From Candidatus Dojkabacteria bacterium UBA2022 (GTDB lineage: Bacteria; Patescibacteriota; Dojkabacteria; SC72), in contig DDBW01000002.1 of the NCBI GenBank assembly GCA_002335495.1, positions 21,149-85,148 on the forward strand: 64,000 bases of DNA. The letters run 5' to 3'. Of the stretch, positions 43,178-50,598 are shown piece after piece. The notes beneath the pieces are model-generated. The model ran no database searches. It was not told the DNA's origin and saw only the letters and a program-made list of their open reading frames with translations. Both the position numbers and the translations under genes were made by a program. Position 1 is the stretch's first letter; each line of letters begins with the position of its first letter.

Positions 43178-43534
43178 ATGATAAATAAACGAACTAGGAG
43201 AACAAAAGAGAAAGTTTCATCGGATAATCTTAACTTTTTTATTGAAGCCATCGCTAAGTTTTGTGATAAGTGTGGCTCTCCTTATACCGTTGATAATTTG
43301 CAAATTATTAAAGATAATGATTTCTCGAGCATTATACACTTCTCCTGTAATAATTGTAAATCCCGTCATATTGCAACTTTTGTTAAACCTATGGGTGTAA
43401 GCAGTCGAATGCCTGTTAATAGTGACTTGAGTGTGGATGAAATTGCTAAGTTTTCTAAAGGTTCCGCGATTCCTGTTGATGATATTCTCACTGTTTATAG
43501 TATGCTTTCCAAGGATCCTGTTATAAAAATATAA
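43178..43534 (+). CDS. Small zinc-ribbon protein
   Basis: A 118-residue protein. A basic N-terminus is followed by two cysteine pairs, CDKCG (about 29-32) and CNNCKS (about 57-60), spaced like a zinc ribbon. The C-terminal 40 residues are helical (SVDEIAKFSKGSAIPVDDIL). No enzyme domain is present. It starts 24 bases from rpoD in the opposite direction. A role in RNA or protein binding is plausible but unproven. Start set at ATG 43178 from the extended -10; the longer frame to 43133 would run through rpoD. Confidence 0.6.
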   Translation: MINKRTRRTKEKVSSDNLNFFIEAIAKFCDKCGSPYTVDNLQIIKDNDFSSIIHFSCNNCKSRHIATFVKPMGVSSRMPVNSDLSVDEIAKFSKGSAIPVDDILTVYSMLSKDPVIKI

Positions 43535-43537
43535 CAA

Positions 43538-46500
43538 TTATTTCCTATTCCACACGAGTTTAAAATTATTATCAGACTTCTCCTTTATTTGAGTTAGAAG
43601 TTGGTTGAGAACATTATCCATGCCTGAAGGATCAATAACTGCCCATGTATCAGGGTAAGTTATGTTTACAGACAGAGTATCCTCTGAACCGGTTCCGGGT
43701 TGTTTGAAAGTTGATAACACAAATTCAATATCCTGGTTGCTTACAGAGAGAGGTTTGTAAGTGCTTTCAGGAGTTAGGCTATACTTAATTTCTAGCGTCT
43801 TTGATGTTTGTATTGGGACATTTAACCATCCACCAACCACTTTATAGCCATTTTCCAGATAGATCTGGTAATCAGTATCTGTAAATCCTTTAATAGATTT
43901 TATCTGTGCACTTTCAGGAAGGTATGCTCTTACATAGTTAGTATAATCTCCTAATGGGTATACTTTGCTTGTTGCAGAGTTTCTTAGTACCAGCTGGTAG
44001 GTATAATCAACCTTGTCTATATCTAAAATGTCTATATTAAGGGTTTTACTCCTCTCAACTTTCGTATTCACTTTATTCGCTCCCCAGTTCCATTCAATTG
44101 TAAGAGGGGCTGATTTATATTTTTCTCCTAAAGTTCCTGCCCATCCGTTCTGTTCTAAGTAATCGTATGCTTCTAAGTTTTTAAGATATACATTTATATG
44201 TTTTGAGTTCAAAGAATCAATCATAGCTGTTCCAATCTTTGGATAATCCTCTACCTTGGCAGATAGCACACGCTGCAAAAGAGTGTTAGCTAAGTTGGCT
44301 AGGAAAGGTGCTTTCAAACTTTCGCCGGGGGTAAACTGTTTATGTAAATTGGTAATTCTTTCGTCAAGATTATCTGCCGTCACTGGCTGAGTTTCCCCAG
44401 GGATAATAACTTCATCCCAAACGGTTAAGAGGGCTTTTAATACTTCAGTGTCTATCGCAATTGTTCCATCGAGTTCGGTCCCTGGGTCTACTTTATCCAT
44501 AAGGGATTCATTTATCGCAGTTACATTCTGTAAATCAGGCTCCCAGTTTGAAAGTGAGAAGGTGAAGTTTTCAACCTCAAGCGCCTTGCGCATTGATTGA
44601 GGAGGTAACACTTTTATGTCGTTATTAATTAGGCGACCGTCTAGGTTGTAGATGTCGTCAACTTTTAATTCTCTAATCTGGCCTCCTTCAAAGGAGATCA
44701 ACGCGTAGCTTGATAGCCAGCCTCCTGTGCTGCGCAATTCGGCAGGGTTTTGCAGGAGTATAAGGTATCTAACTCGCTTTTCGTTTCCAAGGACATCAGG
44801 CAGGAATGTTATTACTTTTTCAACTGGGTCTATCTGGGATTTAAGCTGGTCGTTATATTCTTTTAGTACAATGATGTAATTCTGTACCGGAGTTGGGAAT
44901 ACAGACACTTTTACATTCTCGATCAAGTCTGAGGCAATATTTACATTGTATACTCCTTTTTGCAGCAGGGAACGGTTCTGTTTGAGCTGGGTTAGATATT
45001 CCCGGTACTCGCGACTGGAAGAAGGTAAGTCTGTTTGAAAGTTTAATGCCGGCTCAAAATTCTGCACATATAATGAAAGTGGTTCTATGGCTGTCATAAT
45101 ATCTCTCGCTCCTTGAATGCCATATTGGCTTGCAAATACGAGTTGAGTGAAATTGTCGTATGTCTCTTCTGTCCCAGTTGCCTGGAAGGCCCATTTAAGT
45201 TGTCCCAACGACGAACTTATCTTAGTTAGATAGTTCTCAGATTTTACCAACTGAGAGTTGGCATCATCTAACTTGAACTCTAGGGCATAATCTTTTGCTT
45301 TATCCAGAGACTTGTAAGTAAGGTATCCCCCTAAACCTAACGAGAAGAGTGGGTAGAGAAGGAATATAAATAGAAGGGTTGTTAGAACTACGCCGATGCT
45401 TAGATATCCTATCTTTAATGGGGTGAGACTTGATTTGAATTTTTGTACTTTATTAGATCCGCTTCGACTGATTCTTTTAAATGGACGGGCTATTGTATCA
45501 AGTAGCTCTCCAAGTGGAGTTTTTACATTTTTTACTTTTACTACTACTTCCTCTTCAACTTTTTTAGGTTCTTCCCTTTTTCTTTTTATAATCTGGCCTG
45601 TCTTTGGATATAACTTGTTGATAGTGTCAACAATTGTTTGTTCAAGAGTTACGGTTTGTTTCCATCCAAAATTGGATGCGTTAGGAGCTGGAATGTAGTG
45701 CTCATAACTTATATACTTCGAATCGGTCTTTGTGGGGCCGAATTTAATATCAGATATGTCGTCGTTAATTTCTAATAACTTGTATGCAAGAGATAGCGTT
45801 GTGTAATCATTTTGGTTGGTTAGGGATATAACCTCTCCCTCCGTTTTATTTTGAAAGGTTAACTTCAAAATCCCGTAAATTGCATCCTCAATGTTTATTA
45901 GGTAGTGCAACTGAAGGCCTTCTCCATATATAGTTATAAACCCTTTATTTGAGCTGTCATTTAGAAGGTCTTCTATAATTGGATCTGTTATCTCTGCTAT
46001 CTCACTTCCAAGGAGGGTTCCTAGTCTAATTATTCTGGCGTTCATCTTTGATTTATCACGATATTCGGCGGTTAGAGTTTCGCAGTATTTTTGAAGCTCG
46101 ATTGCAGAATATGGGGCTGGAGCAGAAAGATTTGAATTTAAAATGTGTGCTGAGAGCTTCTCGTTAAGTTTGATTGAAGTTACGAGAGCTACTTTAGAGT
46201 CGTTCTTCTGTGCAACTTTCAGGGTTTGATTTAGGTAGTTTGATTCTTCCAAGAAGTCTTTGCTTGAAAAAGTATCGTGTTCTAAAAGTTTTTCTGATAG
46301 TAGATAGTAGATATAGTCAATTCTTCCCAAGGTTTTATAGAGAGCTTCAATTCCCGTGAAATCTATAAAATCGGCATTGCCAATTTTCTTAAGTTCACTA
46401 ACAAAACCCTTAGATCGGCTGTTGAAGTTATCTACTATTATGACTTGTCCTCCTTGCTCTAAAAGGGTTTTTGCTAGCTTAAAGCCAAGGGGGTTACCAC

Positions 46501-46558
46501 CGTGGACGACTACTGATACTGTCGTACTAACTTTTATTTCAGAATATTTACTCGCCAT
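43538..46558 (-). CDS. SDR-like domain fused to a membrane-anchored DUF4012 protein
   Basis: A protein of about 1006 residues. The first 300 resemble extended SDR/epimerase proteins (VSVVVHGGNPLGFKLAKTLL, then VIIVDNF). The catalytic YxxxK is not canonical (YSAIELQKY), so enzyme activity is doubtful. A basic linker leads to one transmembrane helix near 385-410, then an extracytoplasmic coiled coil. DUF4012 follows, with VRYLILLQNPAELRSTGGWL as its hallmark. Start set at ATG 46558; TTG 46573 is the longer alternative. It overlaps the PEGA gene by 11 bases, so the two are coupled. Confidence 0.8.
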   Translation of the reverse strand: MASKYSEIKVSTTVSVVVHGGNPLGFKLAKTLLEQGGQVIIVDNFNSRSKGFVSELKKIGNADFIDFTGIEALYKTLGRIDYIYYLLSEKLLEHDTFSSKDFLEESNYLNQTLKVAQKNDSKVALVTSIKLNEKLSAHILNSNLSAPAPYSAIELQKYCETLTAEYRDKSKMNARIIRLGTLLGSEIAEITDPIIEDLLNDSSNKGFITIYGEGLQLHYLINIEDAIYGILKLTFQNKTEGEVISLTNQNDYTTLSLAYKLLEINDDISDIKFGPTKTDSKYISYEHYIPAPNASNFGWKQTVTLEQTIVDTINKLYPKTGQIIKRKREEPKKVEEEVVVKVKNVKTPLGELLDTIARPFKRISRSGSNKVQKFKSSLTPLKIGYLSIGVVLTTLLFIFLLYPLFSLGLGGYLTYKSLDKAKDYALEFKLDDANSQLVKSENYLTKISSSLGQLKWAFQATGTEETYDNFTQLVFASQYGIQGARDIMTAIEPLSLYVQNFEPALNFQTDLPSSSREYREYLTQLKQNRSLLQKGVYNVNIASDLIENVKVSVFPTPVQNYIIVLKEYNDQLKSQIDPVEKVITFLPDVLGNEKRVRYLILLQNPAELRSTGGWLSSYALISFEGGQIRELKVDDIYNLDGRLINNDIKVLPPQSMRKALEVENFTFSLSNWEPDLQNVTAINESLMDKVDPGTELDGTIAIDTEVLKALLTVWDEVIIPGETQPVTADNLDERITNLHKQFTPGESLKAPFLANLANTLLQRVLSAKVEDYPKIGTAMIDSLNSKHINVYLKNLEAYDYLEQNGWAGTLGEKYKSAPLTIEWNWGANKVNTKVERSKTLNIDILDIDKVDYTYQLVLRNSATSKVYPLGDYTNYVRAYLPESAQIKSIKGFTDTDYQIYLENGYKVVGGWLNVPIQTSKTLEIKYSLTPESTYKPLSVSNQDIEFVLSTFKQPGTGSEDTLSVNITYPDTWAVIDPSGMDNVLNQLLTQIKEKSDNNFKLVWNRK

Positions 46559-47195
46559 TACTTTGTTCTTCAATATTTATAGGAATAGGAAAGAGATTTA
46601 CCTTTACATTCAAATTGTATCCCTCTCTTACAATAACAGGAAATTCTACATTTTCGTACCCCGTTTTACTCACCTTCACGCTATACGACTTTGGGTTGGC
46701 CATGTAGGCGTTTATAGGGGCCTTGTCAGCATACTCTCCATCAATATAGACAGTTGCGTCAGCGGGATCTGTATTAACGCTAAGATATCCCTTTCCGTTC
46801 GATACAGGAGATTTCGTATAGTATAGTATGTAACCAGATGATAAATTGTTTGGTCCAATCTCAAGGTCAATAACTGCTTCTGTATTTCTCTCGAGATCAA
46901 TATCAATGTATCTATCTTCATATGCTCCCGAAACATCGGTTATTCTGGTTAGTTTGAAGGTGTATCTTCCAGGTTTTAAATCTGAAATTGTAACAGGAGT
47001 TTCTCCATAGCTTTTAGAGTCAAGAAAAACTTCTGACTTTGCATTTCTGCTAGTAATCGTAATTGTTGTGTTGTTGTAGAATTCACTGATGTATGGAAGA
47101 CGGGCTAGGATATCATCAAAGGGTATAAAAAATACTCCTATGGAGATAACAAATACCGCTAATATGATAATTATGGCAGTTTTAAGATTTGGCAT
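46548..47195 (-). CDS. Membrane-anchored protein with two PEGA domains
   Basis: A 215-residue protein. One N-terminal transmembrane helix (about 5-27) is followed by two PEGA-type beta repeats outside the membrane. The first is near 43-115 (SEVFLDSKSYGETPVTISDL) and the second near 136-205 (ATVYIDGEYADKAPINAYMA). PEGA domains occur in surface-layer and envelope proteins. It is the first gene of the unit with the SDR-DUF4012 fusion. TATAAT six bases before the ATG predicts a leaderless start. Confidence 0.8.
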   Translation of the reverse strand: MPNLKTAIIIILAVFVISIGVFFIPFDDILARLPYISEFYNNTTITITSRNAKSEVFLDSKSYGETPVTISDLKPGRYTFKLTRITDVSGAYEDRYIDIDLERNTEAVIDLEIGPNNLSSGYILYYTKSPVSNGKGYLSVNTDPADATVYIDGEYADKAPINAYMANPKSYSVKVSKTGYENVEFPVIVREGYNLNVKVNLFPIPINIEEQSNGE

Positions 47196-47201
47196 AATTT
47201 G

Positions 47202-47207
47202 ATTATA
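47202..47207 (-). promoter_or_regulatory. -10 element of the PEGA-DUF4012 unit
   Basis: TATAAT on the minus strand six bases before ATG 47195. Confidence 0.6.
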
Positions 47208-47237
47208 TGCTACGGAATAGACCTTGTCTAGCTTGAT

Positions 47238-48485
47238 TTAATAGGAATATTTGGACTCAGGACTCTCTTGGCTAACTCGTTTAGCCTCCTCCTCTTTTTT
47301 CTTTTGAGCTTTCTTATTTAGAATTACTATTCCAAGTAGAGTTACGAAAAGGATAAATAGGAGGAAGAAGAATTTATATGCGCCGGTAGTTAGAACGGCG
47401 ACAACTCCAAAGAAAACTGCAATAGTGGTTTCTACCAGTAGAATTTGGGGAGGAGTTAAGTTCATGTTGTAGAGTTGGTGGTGAAGATGCATAGGACCGT
47501 TTATTCTCATCAATTCTATGAAGTTCTTTGGTTTATATGTTCTGTATCGGTGGATAATTACATAAAGGGCATCTATAAGTGGGATTGCTAAAATGATTAT
47601 TGTAGCCGCTACTTTCGCTCCATTCACTAGTGCGAGTACCGCTATTATAAATCCGTACATTGTTTTTCCAGTCGATCCTGTAAATATCTTCGCTGGAGGG
47701 AAATCGAATATCCATCCCCCGGCAATTCCCCCTGCCAATGCTATAGAAGTGTAGGTTACAAGTAGGCTTTCGGCTCTTATTCCTAATACAAACATCATCA
47801 GGTATGCCACAATCATGTTACTTTCAAGTAATCCTCCTATTCCTCCCACCCATTTAACTGCATTTGTACAAAGCATAATCCAGAAAATTAATAGTAGATC
47901 TCCTGGTAAGATGAGGCGGAGAGTTATATCTAGTATATTTCCATCAATTTGCCACCAATTAAGGTTGAAAGTGCCGCCTAAAGGGTTGTTTATAAATGGT
48001 ATATCAATAGCAGATATTGCAATAACTGTTGAAGCTACTAGTTGTCCTGCAAGCTGAATAGGGGCTGGGAGGTTGTATACGTCATCCAATATTCCGATTA
48101 TTAGTAGGATTACTCCGGCGGTTAAAAACGGTATTACTAACTCATTGTTCGTAATAAGCAACGGGATACTTAGTAGTAATGGAAGCAGGACTGCAACCCC
48201 CCCTAGTAGTGGAGTGGGAGTTTTATGGATAGCCTTAATTCCTTGCGTTTGGTCATATGGATTCAGCTTCTCTACTCTCATTTGGGCGGGTAGATCTATT
48301 GCGTTTACCTTCTGAGCAATTCTGGCAATGATTGGTTTTAAAAGTAGAACGAGAATAAAAAATATTAGAAATACTGGGGCAAATTGAAGATACTTCATGT
48401 AATTTTCTGGAATATTAGGGTATTGCTCTGCTTTTAACAGAATATTTTGTAGTAGGTTTGTAGCATTAATAAGAAGTTCTCCCAT
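47238..48485 (-). CDS. MraY/WecA-like phosphoglycosyltransferase with altered active site
   Basis: A 415-residue polytopic protein with about ten helices and the MraY/WecA/TagO order of motifs. The D134-D135 motif is intact (GILDDVYNLP), as is the basic loop (PMHLHHQLYNM). The usual NxxNxxDGxDGL reads NAVKWVGGIGGL (208-219), losing the Asp residues. The usual GDTGS near FPPAKIF reads GSTGK (270-274), losing the Mg2+-binding Asp. Transfer of a sugar phosphate to undecaprenyl phosphate may therefore be lost or use other residues. It shares one base with the upstream gene at 48485. Confidence 0.8.
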   Translation of the reverse strand: MGELLINATNLLQNILLKAEQYPNIPENYMKYLQFAPVFLIFFILVLLLKPIIARIAQKVNAIDLPAQMRVEKLNPYDQTQGIKAIHKTPTPLLGGVAVLLPLLLSIPLLITNNELVIPFLTAGVILLIIGILDDVYNLPAPIQLAGQLVASTVIAISAIDIPFINNPLGGTFNLNWWQIDGNILDITLRLILPGDLLLIFWIMLCTNAVKWVGGIGGLLESNMIVAYLMMFVLGIRAESLLVTYTSIALAGGIAGGWIFDFPPAKIFTGSTGKTMYGFIIAVLALVNGAKVAATIIILAIPLIDALYVIIHRYRTYKPKNFIELMRINGPMHLHHQLYNMNLTPPQILLVETTIAVFFGVVAVLTTGAYKFFFLLFILFVTLLGIVILNKKAQKKKEEEAKRVSQESPESKYSY

Positions 48486-48937
48486 TAGTAACTTTGAACA
48501 ATTTTAATAAGATGATATGTGAGAAGTATGGTACTAAGTAGTGTTATATAAAGTAGAAATTTTACTAGAATTTTCTCCTTATTAAACCATTTATAGCTTA
48601 AAAGTATGGAGGACAGTACTAGTAATGCGGTTAACCCTGGGACTACAAATAAAAACTGTCTATCAATAAGCTTCATTGCATCAATATTGTAGTACTCAAC
48701 AAGCGGGATTTTTGTAGGAAGTTCTGGTACCTTGCCCATCAGTATCCATGTTTGTAAGGCAAGCATGGATATTGTCAAAGTATTAATTATCCAAACCGTT
48801 GCATCTTTTGCGTACTTCATCAGCTCAAATACCTTGAAAGAATCTGATATTTTGGCATTTACAGATGTAAGATAATTGCTGAAAGGGGATTTAAGTCCCA
48901 GGCTTAGTTGTTTTGCTTCCTCTTTTTTCTTTTTCAC
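48485..48937 (-). CDS. Small membrane protein of unknown function, GTG start
   Basis: A 150-residue protein. A basic N-terminus (MKKKKEEAKQLSLGLKSPF) is followed by three hydrophobic helices (about 47-70, 92-113 and 123-148). I recognise no family. The start is GTG 48937, supported by TATAAT eight bases upstream. It overlaps the MraY/WecA-like gene by one base, so the two are probably translated together and act on the same membrane. Confidence 0.6.
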   Translation of the reverse strand: MKKKKEEAKQLSLGLKSPFSNYLTSVNAKISDSFKVFELMKYAKDATVWIINTLTISMLALQTWILMGKVPELPTKIPLVEYYNIDAMKLIDRQFLFVVPGLTALLVLSSILLSYKWFNKEKILVKFLLYITLLSTILLTYHLIKIVQSY

Positions 48938-48945
48938 AATATCGA

Positions 48946-48951
48946 ATTATA
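48946..48951 (-). promoter_or_regulatory. -10 element built on the rsmA stop codon
   Basis: TGC-TATAAT on the minus strand, eight bases before the GTG at 48937. The TAA within the hexamer is the rsmA stop codon (48949-48947), so coding and promoter signals share bases. Confidence 0.55.
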
Positions 48952-49684
48952 GCACTATTTGGTCTGTCAAACCTATGAATTCATTAAGAGTTAGCATTTC
49001 GGGTCTTTTATTGAGAATCTCCTCTTTAATATTACTGGTATTAAAGCCTTTTAGGTTGTTTCTAAGAGTTTTTCTCGGGCTGGAAAATGCGGCTTTTGCA
49101 ACTCTCTCAAACTTGGGAATATCAGTATATTTTGGTTTTTGATGAGGTGTTACTTCTATGAGTGCGCTATCAACTTTTGGCTTTGGGATAAAGTTTCCTG
49201 GCTTAATTATTTTTAAGATTTTGAAGTCGGCGAACAGGTTTGCGGTTAAGGAAAGCAGAGATGATTGTCCGTCTTTTGATGTATATTTCTCTGCAACTTC
49301 TTTTTGGATAATAAAGTACATTTTTGTTATTTCTGGGTGGCGAATGAATTTTGATATTATAAGCTTTGAAATATTGTAAGGAAGGGATCCGTAGATAACT
49401 ATTGGGGTATCCAAATCTTTACTCTCAAACCTCCAGTCTAATACATCTTCGTTGACTATAGTTGCGTTAGGAAGTTTAAGCTTAAGAAGGCCGGCAAGCT
49501 CGGGGTCTTTCTCAATTAAAATCAGTCTTGAGGTTTTCTCGTAGAGTCTTTTACTAAAATAACCGTCACCGGGGCCAATTTCTACTACAGTCTGTGGTTG
49601 GTGTGCCGTTGCTAATGATACTATCCAATCGGCTAGGTTTGGGTTATTGAAGAAATTTTGTCCTAGAGCCTTATTTAATCTCAT
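48947..49684 (-). CDS. rsmA: 16S rRNA dimethyladenosine transferase RsmA/KsgA
   Basis: Dimethylates two adjacent adenines in the 3' hairpin of 16S rRNA. The 245-residue protein starts MRLNKALGQNFFNNPNLADW, the family's first motif. It has the SAM site VEIGPGDGYFSKRL, the acidic end of the second strand (LIEKD), and catalytic GSLPYNISK in place of NLPYxIS. The C-terminal domain is short. Start set at ATG 49684, which shares one base with the upstream methyltransferase stop (TAATG); the open frame beyond it is inside that gene. Confidence 0.93.
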   Translation of the reverse strand: MRLNKALGQNFFNNPNLADWIVSLATAHQPQTVVEIGPGDGYFSKRLYEKTSRLILIEKDPELAGLLKLKLPNATIVNEDVLDWRFESKDLDTPIVIYGSLPYNISKLIISKFIRHPEITKMYFIIQKEVAEKYTSKDGQSSLLSLTANLFADFKILKIIKPGNFIPKPKVDSALIEVTPHQKPKYTDIPKFERVAKAAFSSPRKTLRNNLKGFNTSNIKEEILNKRPEMLTLNEFIGLTDQIVL

Positions 49685-50598
49685 TATACTCTGAAGTCCC
49701 AAATATTTTTCTTCTTTTCAAACGTTTTGTTGCAACTAGTGCATGTTGCCGTTTCCTTTGAGAACTTTAAGTCGCCTTTGCAGATAGGGCATACGAGTAT
49801 ATCTTCAAGTTTATTTGGAGATTTGTCCTGGGCATCATCTTTGGTTGTTGAGATAAAAATGCTTGGAGCAAAATACTTCCCCCTGAAAAGCTTCTGCGTA
49901 AGGGTTTCTGCCGCTGTGAGAACGGATATAGGGAAGAATTTTTTAATAAAAGGTATCCTGAAGAATGATACGCCTTGTAATCTGATTATTTTAAACCCAT
50001 TTTCATTCAAGAGTTTCTTTATATGATTAGGGTGGAAGTTTAAGAATATTGTAGATTCGCCTTCCGTTCCTTCGAAGTTTCCTTGAGAGGGTTGTTGATA
50101 TGGTTCCTCTGTGAAAAAGGAGCGATTTCCTATTAGCATATTTCTTATATTTGCCTTGAAATGCACTTTGTTTGCAATCTCTTGTATATAAGTAGCTTTC
50201 CCGTTCATGGCTCGGCTAATCTCTTTGAAGTATTGATCTGGAGATTCTATGTGGTGTAGTACTCTTATCATAACGCCTCCGTCAAAAGTTTTATCCTTAA
50301 AAGGTAGGTTGTATGCGTTTGCGGCTATTAGATGGGTGTTGGGGTAATCTTTTTTTATACCATCATTATTCTTCTGAAGGGTTTCAAGAGAGTAGTCTAT
50401 GATGACTGGGTTGTCGAATTGTGAGTAGTAGACTGGTAGATTTCTGCCAAAAGATCCTCCGATGTCGATAAACCAGTTACCCTTTCTGTTTTTTAGTTCT
50501 TTTTTGAGAAATACTTTTTCAGCGTGGTCTTCATAATCTCTGTTGTTCCAGTATGTTTTATAGTCGTATCCATATTCATCGTAATTAGATATTTTCAC
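49684..50598 (-). CDS. SAM methyltransferase with C-terminal Trm112-like zinc ribbon
   Basis: A 304-residue protein. A class I methyltransferase domain has WFIDIGGSFGRNLPVY (motif I), FDGGVMIRVLHHI (motif IV) and a long insertion. The last 40 residues (DILVCPICKGDLKFSKETAT, then CTSCNKTFE) form a four-cysteine zinc ribbon like Trm112/YcaR. Trm112 proteins normally act as separate activators of methyltransferases; here it is fused. Substrate unknown. It overlaps dnaG by four bases (ATGA) and rsmA by one base, so dnaG-methyltransferase-rsmA is one tightly coupled operon. Confidence 0.8.
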   Translation of the reverse strand: MKISNYDEYGYDYKTYWNNRDYEDHAEKVFLKKELKNRKGNWFIDIGGSFGRNLPVYYSQFDNPVIIDYSLETLQKNNDGIKKDYPNTHLIAANAYNLPFKDKTFDGGVMIRVLHHIESPDQYFKEISRAMNGKATYIQEIANKVHFKANIRNMLIGNRSFFTEEPYQQPSQGNFEGTEGESTIFLNFHPNHIKKLLNENGFKIIRLQGVSFFRIPFIKKFFPISVLTAAETLTQKLFRGKYFAPSIFISTTKDDAQDKSPNKLEDILVCPICKGDLKFSKETATCTSCNKTFEKKKNIWDFRV

